Source: Polyangium fumosum (lineage in GTDB: Bacteria > Myxococcota_A > Polyangia > Polyangiales > Polyangiaceae). From it: 64,000 nt of DNA. The DNA lies in NCBI RefSeq assembly GCF_005144585.1, contig NZ_SSMQ01000014.1, positions 1 to 64,000 on the forward strand, written 5' to 3'. A program made the position numbers and the translations under genes. Positions 19,723 to 28,953 of this stretch are shown piece by piece. Within the stretch, counting starts at the first letter, position 1. Every line of letters starts with the position of its first letter. A model generated the notes under the pieces. It searched no databases. It worked only from the letters and a program-made list of their open reading frames with translations, and had not been told where the DNA came from.

Positions 19723-21171
19723 TCAGCGCCGCACGGCGCCGTGGGGTTTGCCCTCACCGTACCCCGCGAGCGTCTGCACCCCGATCACCGCCTTTTCATG
19801 GAGCGCGGGCAAGCTCCGCGCGCCGGCGTACGTGCAGGCCGATTGCACGCCCGTGATCATGTCGATGAGCAGCGCGCCCACGCTCTCCTTGCCCTCCTGG
19901 ATGTAAATGCGCGACGTCGAAATGCCCTCCCGGAAGAAGCTCTTTTTCGCGCGCTCGAACGGATCGATGTCGGCGGTCCGATCGTGCACGGCGCGGGCGC
20001 TCGCCATGCCGTAGTTCTCCTTGTAGAGCGCGCCCTCGCGGTCCTCTTTCACGTCGCCGGGGCTCTCGTACGTGCCCGCGAGCGCCGTGCCCACCATCAC
20101 GCGTGACGCGCCCGCGGCGAGGTAGAGCGCCACGTCGCGCGGGTATTTCACGCCGCCGTCGGCCCATACGTGTTTTCCGTGCGCGTGCGCCTCGCGCGCA
20201 CACGCGAGCACCGAGCTGAACGTCGGCCGGCCCGCGCCCGTTTGCATGCGTGTCGTGCACATCGCGCCCGGCCCCACGTTCACCTTCACGATGTCCGCGC
20301 CCGCCTCCAGCAAATCACGCGTGCCTTCGGCGGTGCACACATTGCCCGCGACGAGCGGCACGGCGCTCCCGATGGCCTTCCGCACGGCCCGGATGGCGTC
20401 GATCATGCGCCGCTGATGGCCGTGCGCCGTGTCGAGCACGATCGCCGAGACCCCGATGTCCACGAGCCGACGGGCAAACTCGGGCGCGTTCGCCGAAATG
20501 CCCACGGCGGCCGCGACCATGAGTTCGCCGCGCCCGGACAAACTCGGCCGGAGCAGCTCCAGCCGCACGGCGTCGTCGCGCGTCAAGACCCCCACGAGCT
20601 TGCCCTGAGCGTCGAGCACGGGCACGGCCTTCACGCGCGCCTCTTCCATGAGGAGGAATGCGTCGCGGTTCGGCGTGCCCGCGGCGATCGTCACGAGGCG
20701 CGAGGACATCAGCGCCGAGGCGGGCGTGTACTGATCCCGATCCCGCAGGTCCGCGTGCGTGACGATGCCGAGGACGCGGCGCTCGTCATCCACGACGACG
20801 ACCATGTCATGGGATCGCTTGCGGATGATGCCTTGCACGTCGCGCAGGCTCTCGCGCGGCGAGACCACGAGGGGCGTATCGTACCGGGGATCGGCGCTCT
20901 TGATGTGCCCGACGATGCGCTCGGTCGTATCGAGGGCCATGTCCTGGGGCAGCACGCCGAGACCGCCGAAGCGGGCCATCGTCTCCGCCATGCGTTTGCC
21001 CGTGACGGCATTCATGTTCGCCGAGACGATCGGGTGCGACCCACCCGGAAAATCGACCGGCCGGAGATCGACGTCGAGGCGCGAGACGCCCTCGAAATAC
21101 CCTGGCGTCAAGAAGACGTCTTCGAGCGCGAGTTCGAGGTTTTCGTCCCGCTCGGGATGGAGAAATCGCAT
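19723..21171 (-). CDS. guaB1: GuaB1-type IMP dehydrogenase-related protein, probable GMP reductase
   Basis: A 482-residue TIM-barrel enzyme. The active-site loop GPGAMCTTRM places the catalytic Cys at residue 305, and two CBS domains are inserted at about 95-205, as in IMP dehydrogenase. The N-terminus (ANMNAVTGKRMAETMARFGG) and VLPQDMALD match the GuaB1 branch, which in mycobacteria reduces GMP to IMP with NADPH and has CBS domains that regulate it. The final segment (ALLIDMITGVQSACTYAGA) also fits this branch. An ordinary IMP dehydrogenase is the alternative. Confidence 0.85.
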   Translation of the reverse strand: MRFLHPERDENLELALEDVFLTPGYFEGVSRLDVDLRPVDFPGGSHPIVSANMNAVTGKRMAETMARFGGLGVLPQDMALDTTERIVGHIKSADPRYDTPLVVSPRESLRDVQGIIRKRSHDMVVVVDDERRVLGIVTHADLRDRDQYTPASALMSSRLVTIAAGTPNRDAFLLMEEARVKAVPVLDAQGKLVGVLTRDDAVRLELLRPSLSGRGELMVAAAVGISANAPEFARRLVDIGVSAIVLDTAHGHQRRMIDAIRAVRKAIGSAVPLVAGNVCTAEGTRDLLEAGADIVKVNVGPGAMCTTRMQTGAGRPTFSSVLACAREAHAHGKHVWADGGVKYPRDVALYLAAGASRVMVGTALAGTYESPGDVKEDREGALYKENYGMASARAVHDRTADIDPFERAKKSFFREGISTSRIYIQEGKESVGALLIDMITGVQSACTYAGARSLPALHEKAVIGVQTLAGYGEGKPHGAVRR

Positions 21172-21219
21172 GCGGCAACTCTAGCCGAATGCGGCGAAAA
21201 CGACGAGCGGAGGCTCGGT

Positions 21220-22347
21220 TTATTGCGGGCTGGCGGCGTCGGGCGAGGCGGGGGCCGCGGGCGCAGGCTCGGCGGGCGCGGGCTCCTTGGCCGGCTCCGG
21301 CTCCTTCGCAGGCTCGGGCGTGGCCGGGGGCTCGCTCGACGTGGGCTTCGTGGCCTCGGGCTCGGCCTTTTCCTTCGGCGGAGCGGGCAGGAGGTCTCCT
21401 GTGATGTTCAGCGCGAGGATGATGTAGGGGACGGCCTGCGAGACGTCCTGGCCCGTGCGGTAGGGCGACTTCAGCCACCAGTTCGCGACGAGCAGGAGCG
21501 TCGGTTCGAGCCCAGCGCCGTCCGGCTTTTTGAACGTCCACGCCGCGATGGGCCCGAGCCGGTGAATCGCGCCGGGCGCGCGGGTCTTGTCGTTGCCGGG
21601 TGCGAAATGGTCGTCGTTGTAAAACGCCTGCCCCGTCGTCCAGCGCAGGCCGACGCTGAGGCGGTTGTCGAGGCCCTGGAAGAGGAGATCGGTGTCGTTC
21701 GAGTACCAGAGGCCGCCGTCGCCCACGAGCAGATCGTAGAAGATATCGTAAAAGACGCGGTCGCCCTGGCGCAGCTTCATGTCGGGCCGGCCGAACCGGA
21801 AGAGGTTGCGCGCCGCGACGGGGCCGAACTTGAACTGCAAGTTCGCGCCGGCGATGAGCTGCGTGCCGGTCGTCGAATAATTTTTCTGGGGGTCGCCCTT
21901 TTCGAGGTCGCCGCGCCGAGCGAGTTCGGTGTCGCTGTAATTCACCTTCGTCGCGTCCGCTGTGGGGTACGATTGCAGGAAGTTGAACGCGCCGAAATAC
22001 GCGATTCCCTCGTAGAGCGCCCAGAGCTGGAGGAAACTCGCCGGCTGGATCTGGATCGTGGGTCCGCCGCGGGCGAACGCGCCGCTCAGGGACGGCGCGA
22101 GTCCAATGCCGATGAAATTGTCCCGGAGCGCCACGCTCTCGCTCTTGTAAAGCCGGTATCGGTAGACGAAACGTGCGTCCGTGATGAGGCCGAGCGGATT
22201 CCACCGGAACAACGTCAAATCGTTATAAACGATCCGGTGCTGCGGGGGCGGCCCGTCGCGGTACGCCTGGGCCTCGGCGTCCTGGGCGGTCGATAAAGTT
22301 ACAAGCGCCGCGAGGGCGGCGAGCGAGGGGGCGAGAAAGCGGCGCAT
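21220..22347 (-). CDS. outer-membrane beta-barrel-like protein with Pro/Glu tail
   Basis: A 375-residue protein with a signal peptide (cleavage near AEAQA). The central part alternates short amphipathic strands typical of a barrel (VYRYRLYKSE, LQLWALYEGIAYFGAF, LSVGLRWTTGQAF, EPTLLLVANWWLK). The last 75 residues are almost entirely Pro, Ala, Glu, Lys and Thr, a probably disordered periplasmic tail. No specific family is recognised. It starts a co-directional run with guaB1 48 bases downstream. Confidence 0.65.
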   Translation of the reverse strand: MRRFLAPSLAALAALVTLSTAQDAEAQAYRDGPPPQHRIVYNDLTLFRWNPLGLITDARFVYRYRLYKSESVALRDNFIGIGLAPSLSGAFARGGPTIQIQPASFLQLWALYEGIAYFGAFNFLQSYPTADATKVNYSDTELARRGDLEKGDPQKNYSTTGTQLIAGANLQFKFGPVAARNLFRFGRPDMKLRQGDRVFYDIFYDLLVGDGGLWYSNDTDLLFQGLDNRLSVGLRWTTGQAFYNDDHFAPGNDKTRAPGAIHRLGPIAAWTFKKPDGAGLEPTLLLVANWWLKSPYRTGQDVSQAVPYIILALNITGDLLPAPPKEKAEPEATKPTSSEPPATPEPAKEPEPAKEPAPAEPAPAAPASPDAASPQ

Positions 22348-22590
22348 GGAAGAGCTCCGTGGAGAGGCGGTCGCCTATGAAATGGGCATCCTATGGCTTT
22401 CCTTCGTTGCAGGTCAAGCGTTCAGGACGGCCCGGTTCACGCGCGGCGCGCCTGCCGTTGACGGCGCATGGCGTCGCCCAACGATCTCGTTTGGAACGGG
22501 AGAAGGCGATCATGCCTCCAGGCTTTGCCGCATCGCGGCAAGCGTCCCGGGCGCTTTCGCCTCGTTTTCGTTCCGACGGAGATGCGCTCC

Positions 22591-24423
22591 ATGCGGACCT
22601 CGACACGCACCCGTTTTTGGCTCCTCTGCCTACCGCTCGGCGCTTGTGGTGGCCCCGCGGCCACCACCGAGCTCTCCGGCGTCGAGCCGCCGGCCGAAGG
22701 CGACGAGGCCCCGCCGCCGCCGATTCTCGCGAATCGGGTCCTCCTCGCCCGGCCGGGCCCCGAGGTGTCCGAGGAGCTCACGCTGGAGCTCGACAAGGCC
22801 AAGGCCCTTCGAATGTTCGGCGAATCCGCGCGGCGCATCCGGATCCTCGACGTCGACTCCACCAGGCTGCTTGGCAACGTCCTCGACGCCATCCGCGACG
22901 CCTGCGGCGATGGCTGGAGGCTCGATCAGAAAAACCCCGGCTACGATTGCACGCAAACCGCGCTCGGGCGGACCTTCGGGCCCGCATGGCGCACTTCGGC
23001 CGAGTTCGGCCTCGTGCGTTTGCTCGGCATGACGCCGGCGAATACGGATCTTTCGGGGACGAGCCTTTCGACGTTCTCCGAGCTCGTCGACCAAAACCCG
23101 ACGACGTTCCGCTTCGATTTCGCCGAGGTGCTCGCCGAGACCCTCGGCATCGGGCGCACGGATCCCGTCGTGCCCACGGCGGCGCTGGTGCGCTCGCTCC
23201 AGGAAAACTTGCTCGGCACGCATCCGGGAATCGACGACCCCTCGGGAAAACTCCCGGTGACCCTCTATGACGCGCTGAAAGACCTCTCGACATTGCCCGA
23301 AACCTTCGGCCCCGTGGGCAGGAGCCCGTTCGCAGGCTCCGGCGAGCATCCCGGCGTGCTCGTGCCGGACGACGGGTATTTCGCCACGCGGAGCGACGTG
23401 CTCGGCCCCGATTTCCGCATGCGTGTGGTCGCCGAATCGAACCTGCGCCGCGTGCGCGGGATCGATCTCTCGTCTGGCGGCGGTGACATGTTCTTGATGG
23501 AAGGCCGCGCGCCGCTCTCGTTCGATTTCGAGGATCCCGAGCGGCTCGTCATCCGGGGCGTCGCAGACGTCCCCACGGTCGACATGCGTTTCGCGACCGT
23601 CGAGGCGGACCATTTCGTCCCCTCGTGTGAGGCCGATCCCGGCTGCCGTCCGTTTTTCCTGGAATCGATCGTGACGAGCAGCGCGCGGCGCGCGTACGGG
23701 CAGCGGTCGTACGATCGTTGTTACGTCGGGCTCAACGGCGAATGCCTGGTCGGCGTGACGATTGGACGGGGTCGTGCGCCGGGGTGGATCACGTTCGCGA
23801 ATGCGATCCGGGGCGTGACCGTGCCGGAGCCGCGATTCCTGTGGGAGCTCCTGGCGGAGGTCGCGCAGATTTCGCTCCACGATCCGACGGGCGACGGCGC
23901 CGCGGACATCCCCGAGGGCGCGGCGAGGCCCGTGTTCGCGCTGCGGAACGTGCCGATCGGCCCGCGTGGCGCCGAGCTCGTCCAGGCGATGCGACCGATG
24001 TTGCAATCGCAGGCGGACCTGATGGCGAACGTCATCGTCGGGCGGTTCTGGGAGAACAACCACGACCTCGATTTCTACGTGCGTCGCGACGCGGAAAGCA
24101 GGCGGTCGCTCTTGTATTTCGTGGCGCCCTCCGATCCAAAGCCAGGCCTGGCGGGCTCGGACCAGCCCAAGCCTTATCGCTACGAGCGCCCCGGGTTCTT
24201 CGAGAGCCCGGATCTCGCCGAGGAGAGCCGCCTCTCGAAGCGGCAAATCCCAGGCGTCGCCGACACGGAGCACGAGAAGGTGCCGCTCTCGCCGGGTGAG
24301 CTCGTGCTTTATGCGGAGGACGACACGCGCGACGTCTACGAAATCCGGATCCTGGTGCCCGAGGAGGAGGGACGCGATATGATCGTCGATTTCGAGAAGG
24401 TCGCCTCGCGGAGGTCCCAATGA
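22591..24423 (+). CDS. lipoprotein, first of a tandem paralogous pair
   Basis: About 610 residues from ATG 22591, with GGAG 9 bases upstream. The signal ends in LGAC (Cys20). The body is a large extracytoplasmic domain without known motifs. It shares a series of segments in the same order with the next gene: SLSTFSELV/ LTAVGEGVG near residue 160, VLAETLGIGRTDPV, LPVTLYDALKDLSTLPETFG, PDDGYFATRSDVLGPDFRMRV, FLWELLAEVAQISLHD, and the C-terminal YRYERPGFFESPDL and EHEKVPLSPGE. The stop overlaps the next start (ATGA), so translation is coupled. An outer-membrane FadL-type protein follows in the same operon. Confidence 0.8.
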   Translation: MRTSTRTRFWLLCLPLGACGGPAATTELSGVEPPAEGDEAPPPPILANRVLLARPGPEVSEELTLELDKAKALRMFGESARRIRILDVDSTRLLGNVLDAIRDACGDGWRLDQKNPGYDCTQTALGRTFGPAWRTSAEFGLVRLLGMTPANTDLSGTSLSTFSELVDQNPTTFRFDFAEVLAETLGIGRTDPVVPTAALVRSLQENLLGTHPGIDDPSGKLPVTLYDALKDLSTLPETFGPVGRSPFAGSGEHPGVLVPDDGYFATRSDVLGPDFRMRVVAESNLRRVRGIDLSSGGGDMFLMEGRAPLSFDFEDPERLVIRGVADVPTVDMRFATVEADHFVPSCEADPGCRPFFLESIVTSSARRAYGQRSYDRCYVGLNGECLVGVTIGRGRAPGWITFANAIRGVTVPEPRFLWELLAEVAQISLHDPTGDGAADIPEGAARPVFALRNVPIGPRGAELVQAMRPMLQSQADLMANVIVGRFWENNHDLDFYVRRDAESRRSLLYFVAPSDPKPGLAGSDQPKPYRYERPGFFESPDLAEESRLSKRQIPGVADTEHEKVPLSPGELVLYAEDDTRDVYEIRILVPEEEGRDMIVDFEKVASRRSQ

Positions 24424-26180
24424 CCCCGCGACGATGCGCTGCCCTGCTCGCCCTCCTCGGTGCAGCGGGATGCGTCGAGCCCGTCACGCTGGAATCGCCC
24501 CCGCCCGAGCACGAGCTTGCCGTGGGCGAGAGCCGCGCGATCACCTTGCGGTTCCTGCGGCTCGACGTGGAGGATTTCGCGCAGACGCTCGGCCCGGAGG
24601 AGCTCCGCCGGTTGCCGCGAAAAACGCTCGAAGAGACTTGGCTCTTCGACATGGAGCTCCGGCCGCTCGTGGAGAATGCGCTCGATCGATTCATGCGTCT
24701 CCCCGAAGACGAAGCGAATGCGCTCCCGCAGCCGGCATGGAACATGTTCGCGCTTCTCCACATGACGCCGGCGAGCGCGCGGCTCGAAGGCACGTCGCTC
24801 GCGGGGCTCACGGCCGTAGGCGAGGGCGTCGGGATCTCGCCGTCGCGGATCCTCGCGGACCTCGCGGGCGTGGGGCCGAACGAGCCGCTCGCCCCGCGAT
24901 CGATCGTCACCGACGTCGTTCTCGACCAGGTGATTGCGACGCACCCGCGCGCGCGCGTCCGCAAGGGCCCGGTGAGCGCCGATCACCCCGAAGGCCTTTA
25001 CGACGTGGAGAAAGGGAAAATTGCCCTGACCCTCCACGACGTGGCCACGGATTTCGCCTCGCTCTCGGAGCGGTTTGGCCGGGCGCCGCTCGATCCGACG
25101 CGCCCCGAAGGCCCCGCGCATCCCGGATTTCTCCAGTCCGCCTCCGGCCTCTCGACCGCCGACGGGGGTTTTCGGATGACGGTGCGGCTCGACGTGAATG
25201 CCTTGCCGTATCGAGGCATCGATGCCTCCCATGCGCGCGTCGCCAGCGTGAACTCGATCGGCGGGCAGATCGGCCGCGCCTTCGATTTCACGGATCCGCG
25301 GTGGCTCGAAGTGCAAGGGCTCGCGGAGGACCTCGCGATCCGGGAGATGACGATGACGATCGACGAGGACCCGGCCTACCTCGCGCCCGGGACGCGCCGG
25401 GATCCGCGGCCGCTCGGCAATTCTCCTGTCTGGAATGCGGCGCCTTGGGTCGAGGAGCGTGTCCTCGCCGAGGCGGGGCGGCGCCTCGCGGCGCGTATCC
25501 CGCCCCATTGCACCACGTATTCGCCGGCGGGTGAGGTCTCCGATCCTTTCGAGGCCGTGCGGGTGTGCATCGATGGTGCAGGATGGGTGCAGATCGACAT
25601 CGATCCGAGCGTGATCCTCGACCAGACGTCGCCTCGGCCGTCGTATTACTGGGACATGCTCCTCGAAGTCGCGCAGGCGCGAATGCACGACGGCGGGCTC
25701 GCGGAGGGCGAGGCGAACGTGGTGATGGCCGTGCACGACGTGCCCGTGGGCGTGCGAACGGAGCAAGTCGTCGCGCGAATTCGCGAGAACATCGAAGGGA
25801 ACCCCGCGACGCTGCGGGAGATCGCCGAGGCGCTGACGCAGAACACCCGCGGCGACGCCGATGTCTTCTACGTGCAGCCCGAGGGGAGCGCCGAGGATTG
25901 GATCTATTTCGTGGCGCCCGAGGACATCCGGAAGGACGCGGAGGGCAATCCCGTGCGGCCGTACGCCTACACGCGCCCGGGGTTCTTCGCCGACGCCGCG
26001 CTCACGCAAAAGGTGTCCTCGCGCGTCGAGATCGACGGGGACGCAGCGCACGAAAAGGTGCCGATTGCGCCGGGCGATCGGCTGTACGTGGAGGACGCCG
26101 AGGGGCGCGTCTTCGAGATCGTCGCGGAAGAAAAGCCGAGCCTGCACAGGCTCTTGCTCGTCGTGACGCGCGTGTCGTGA
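24420..26180 (+). CDS. lipoprotein, second of a tandem paralogous pair
   Basis: A 586-residue lipoprotein (LGAAGC, Cys18) whose start overlaps the previous stop by 4 bases. It matches the preceding protein over its length; the clearest shared parts are IALTLHDVATDFASLSERFG, TADGGFRMTVRLDVN, YYWDMLLEVAQARMHD, IYFVAPEDIRKDA, YAYTRPGFFADAAL and AHEKVPIAPGDRL. Identity is clearly below half, so the duplication is old. Function unknown; the pair could be a two-part surface complex that works with the downstream barrel. Confidence 0.8.
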   Translation: MTPRRCAALLALLGAAGCVEPVTLESPPPEHELAVGESRAITLRFLRLDVEDFAQTLGPEELRRLPRKTLEETWLFDMELRPLVENALDRFMRLPEDEANALPQPAWNMFALLHMTPASARLEGTSLAGLTAVGEGVGISPSRILADLAGVGPNEPLAPRSIVTDVVLDQVIATHPRARVRKGPVSADHPEGLYDVEKGKIALTLHDVATDFASLSERFGRAPLDPTRPEGPAHPGFLQSASGLSTADGGFRMTVRLDVNALPYRGIDASHARVASVNSIGGQIGRAFDFTDPRWLEVQGLAEDLAIREMTMTIDEDPAYLAPGTRRDPRPLGNSPVWNAAPWVEERVLAEAGRRLAARIPPHCTTYSPAGEVSDPFEAVRVCIDGAGWVQIDIDPSVILDQTSPRPSYYWDMLLEVAQARMHDGGLAEGEANVVMAVHDVPVGVRTEQVVARIRENIEGNPATLREIAEALTQNTRGDADVFYVQPEGSAEDWIYFVAPEDIRKDAEGNPVRPYAYTRPGFFADAALTQKVSSRVEIDGDAAHEKVPIAPGDRLYVEDAEGRVFEIVAEEKPSLHRLLLVVTRVS

Positions 26181-26203
26181 ATCGATCGAAGGGGGAGAGC
26201 ACC

Positions 26204-27655
26204 ATGTCACGTCGTCCGCTGCGTATCGTGTCCTTGCCCCTCCTTTTCGGCGGGCTCCTCGCGTCACGAGGCGCGGGCGCGTCCGGGCTCGACGCGCCGC
26301 TCGTGGGGAGCGGACAATCCGGGCCGACGATCTCCGACGGCGCGGCCATTCACTGGAACCCCGCAGCGCTCGCCGATCTCGATCGCCCCGAGCTCTTCGG
26401 TGGCGCGGGCCTCGTCGCAGGGCGCGTCGGGTATCGCCGCGAGCGGCGGGGAACGTACCAGACGCCCGACAGCCTACGATTGCGAGGGCCCATGGCGGCG
26501 GGCGAGACGGACCCCGGAAAACATGGTTTTGCCAGGGAGGTGATCGCGACGCCGCTCGCGCCGACGGGGGATCTGTTTTTCGCATGGCCCATGGCCGAGC
26601 GGCGGCTCGTCCTCGGGCTCGGCGCGTACGTGCCTTATGCAGCGGCGCTCGATTTCCCGGCGAATGGCCCGCAGGCGTGGCAGCTCCGGCAGGCGTTCAT
26701 CGTGGCGTCCTACGTGACGGCGAGCGCGGCCCTGCGCGTGCTGCCAACCCTCTCGTTCGGCGCGGGCGTCTCGTACGTCGGCGGCCTCGCGAGCCTCTCC
26801 AAGAAGCAAGACTTCGCGGAGCTCCCCGAGTTTCAGCGCGCGTTCTCGGATCCGCCGATTGGCCAGCCAAACGAGTTCGGCCCGAACGCGCCGAGCCACG
26901 TGCGCGAGCTCGACGTGCTCTCGCGGCCGATCTCGATCACGAACGCCCTGAGCCACGGGATCTCGTTCAACGTCGGCCTTTTGTACCAGCCTTCCGAGGA
27001 CGTCCGCCTCGCGCTCGCCTATCAGCACGGCGCGCAGATGCGGTACCGGGGGCGCTTCGCGCTCGACATGAACGATCCGTTCTTCACGCAGGACCTCGCC
27101 GCGCAGGGGCTCCGGTATCCGCCGCTCGTCCAAGGGGATGCCGAGCTCGCCTTCCGGCTCCCGAAGCGAATCACGGCAGGCGCGTCGTATCAGGCGACAC
27201 GGGCCTTCCGTGTCGACGGGTTCGTCCAGTATGTGACCTATTCGGACGTGGACGCGTTCGTCGTGACGACCCGATCGCCCTCGCTCGCGCAGCCGAAGCT
27301 TGGGATCGGGCCCTCGGTGCGGGCGATCTTGCCCCGGACGTGGAACGACACGGTGTGGGTCGAAGCCAATGGGCGCTTTGCGCTCTCGCGGCACTTCACG
27401 ATGTCGGCGACGGTCGGGTATCAATCGCCGGCCTCGCCCGACGAGACAATTGACGTGGGCTCGCCCGACGGGCACCGGCTCGTGGGCGGTCTCGGCGCTG
27501 TCGTCCGGGCGACGTCGTGGCTCGATCTGCATGCCGACGCGCGCGCGCAAGGGATCCTGCCGAGGACGGTGACGACCTCGCGGAGCGACGTCGGCAATGG
27601 CAGGTACACGATGGCGATCGGATACCTCGGCGGGCACGCGAAGGCGCGGTTTTAG
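26204..27655 (+). CDS. FadL/OmpP1-type outer-membrane protein
   Basis: A 483-residue protein from ATG 26204 with GGGGGAG 6 bases upstream. The signal peptide ends near ASRGAGASG. The mature N-terminus (LVGSGQSGPTISDGAAIHWNPAALA) matches the FadL family start, in which an Asn-Pro-Ala follows a Gly-rich hatch segment. The rest is a strand-rich barrel with aromatic strand ends (FVQYVTYSDVDAF, GRFALSRHFTMSATVGYQS). FadL proteins move hydrophobic compounds such as fatty acids across the outer membrane. Coupled with two lipoproteins, it probably takes part in envelope transport of a hydrophobic compound. Confidence 0.85.
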   Translation: MSRRPLRIVSLPLLFGGLLASRGAGASGLDAPLVGSGQSGPTISDGAAIHWNPAALADLDRPELFGGAGLVAGRVGYRRERRGTYQTPDSLRLRGPMAAGETDPGKHGFAREVIATPLAPTGDLFFAWPMAERRLVLGLGAYVPYAAALDFPANGPQAWQLRQAFIVASYVTASAALRVLPTLSFGAGVSYVGGLASLSKKQDFAELPEFQRAFSDPPIGQPNEFGPNAPSHVRELDVLSRPISITNALSHGISFNVGLLYQPSEDVRLALAYQHGAQMRYRGRFALDMNDPFFTQDLAAQGLRYPPLVQGDAELAFRLPKRITAGASYQATRAFRVDGFVQYVTYSDVDAFVVTTRSPSLAQPKLGIGPSVRAILPRTWNDTVWVEANGRFALSRHFTMSATVGYQSPASPDETIDVGSPDGHRLVGGLGAVVRATSWLDLHADARAQGILPRTVTTSRSDVGNGRYTMAIGYLGGHAKARF

Positions 27656-27846
27656 TCTCGAATTCGCGCGTCTGCACGACCTCGTCGTCGCGCCGCCCCG
27701 CCCCCGCGTCGCGGCAGAGTTGCGATCAAACGAGCAATTTTGTCAAAAAAACAGCGTGGACTCGCATTCCTCGCCCATGGAGGGGCCTGTCGTGGTTTTT
27801 GCGTCAGGATCTTGCGCCTTCTCAGCATACCTGCTGGGATTTAACC

Positions 27847-28797
27847 ATGACGTACGTTCTACCTTCACCTCGTCGCGTTCTCCACGTCGCCCGCGTTCTC
27901 CGTCGTATCGGACAGATCGGAGGGCTCGCGCTCTCGCTCGCGAGTCTCGTCGGTTGCGGGGGTGATCTGGGGGACCCGTCCGAGGAGCTCACAGCGGAGG
28001 CGCAGGCCGCCTCCTGCGTGGCGGAGCCCATGCTCATTTCGTACGGATCCGAGCCGGACCAGTTCGGCGAGCTGCGCGTGCCTCCGGGGCGCGGCCCGCA
28101 TCCCGTCGCGGTGCTCCTCCACGGCGGCTGCTGGACGACCATCTTCGGGCTGGAGCAAATGAGCGACATGGGTGAAGACCTCACGCAGAGGGGTATCGCC
28201 ACCTGGAATGTCGAATTCCGCCGCATCACATACGGCGGCACGGATTCAGGACATCCGGAGACGTTCCTCGATGTCGGCGCGGCCATCGACAAGCTGCGCA
28301 CGCTCGCCCCGATCTACGATCTCGACCTCGACGAGGTGGTGACCGTGGGCCACTCCGCGGGCGGTCACCTCGGCGTATGGGCCGCCGCGCGCCCGAATCT
28401 CCCCACGACGAGCCCCATCCGCGGCACCAATCCGCTCCCGCTCTCGGCCGCCGTCTCCCTCGCCGGCGTGCTCGATATCGCCGATCCCGTGGCGCGCGGC
28501 GCTTGCGGGACCCTCGCCGATCAGCTCCTCGGCGGCACGCCCACGGACGTTCCGGAGCGTTATGCAGAGAGCAATCCGAGCGAACTCGTGCCGATCGGGG
28601 TGCGGCAAGTGCTCATCCACGGGACCGCCGACGACATCATCCCGCTCTCGTCGAGTGAGAACTACCGTGAACATGCGCGCGATGCAGGGGACCACGTCTC
28701 CTTGAAGAAAGTGCACAACGCCGACCATTTCGACGTGATTACACCCACGTCGCCCAAGTGGCCGCAGGTCCGTGGCCGAATTCTCAGCGCATTCTAG
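27847..28797 (+). CDS. exported alpha/beta hydrolase, esterase-like
   Basis: A 316-residue protein. The N-terminus is long and basic, followed by a hydrophobic stretch ending in SLVGCGGD, which could be a lipobox (Cys near 38). Catalytic features are the oxyanion HGG motif (VLLHGGCWTT), the nucleophile elbow GHSAGG and a C-terminal His in NADHFDVI; LIHGTADDIIP supplies the acid. The family corresponds to acyl- or feruloyl-esterase-like hydrolases. Substrate is not known. It is probably monocistronic, as a hairpin follows at 28804-28837. Confidence 0.82.
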   Translation: MTYVLPSPRRVLHVARVLRRIGQIGGLALSLASLVGCGGDLGDPSEELTAEAQAASCVAEPMLISYGSEPDQFGELRVPPGRGPHPVAVLLHGGCWTTIFGLEQMSDMGEDLTQRGIATWNVEFRRITYGGTDSGHPETFLDVGAAIDKLRTLAPIYDLDLDEVVTVGHSAGGHLGVWAAARPNLPTTSPIRGTNPLPLSAAVSLAGVLDIADPVARGACGTLADQLLGGTPTDVPERYAESNPSELVPIGVRQVLIHGTADDIIPLSSSENYREHARDAGDHVSLKKVHNADHFDVITPTSPKWPQVRGRILSAF

Positions 28798-28803
28798 GAG
28801 GAT

Positions 28804-28837
28804 GGAAGGGCTTCCGTCAAAACCCCGGCGCCCTTCC
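28804..28837 (+). terminator. stem-loop after the hydrolase gene
   Basis: GGAAGGGC (28804-28811) pairs perfectly with GCCCTTCC (28830-28837) around an 18-base loop, 6 bases after the stop codon. A moderately T-rich stretch (TATTGTGTCGTTGGT) follows. It is a candidate intrinsic terminator, and would separate the hydrolase from the large regulator. Confidence 0.5.
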
Positions 28838-28953
28838 TATTGTGTCGTTGGTCTGTATCCTGGGTCTCGAAGGGCGCGTCGGTTCAGGGAATTCCTGGGC
28901 GGATGCGTACGATCTACCGGTTCGCCTGCATTTCATGATACGACGAGGGCCGC

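Noticed and set aside
27823..27836. hairpin CAGCA-TACC-TGCTG before the esterase gene
   Set aside because: Five-base arms are expected often by chance in this sequence, and no second copy or other support was seen.
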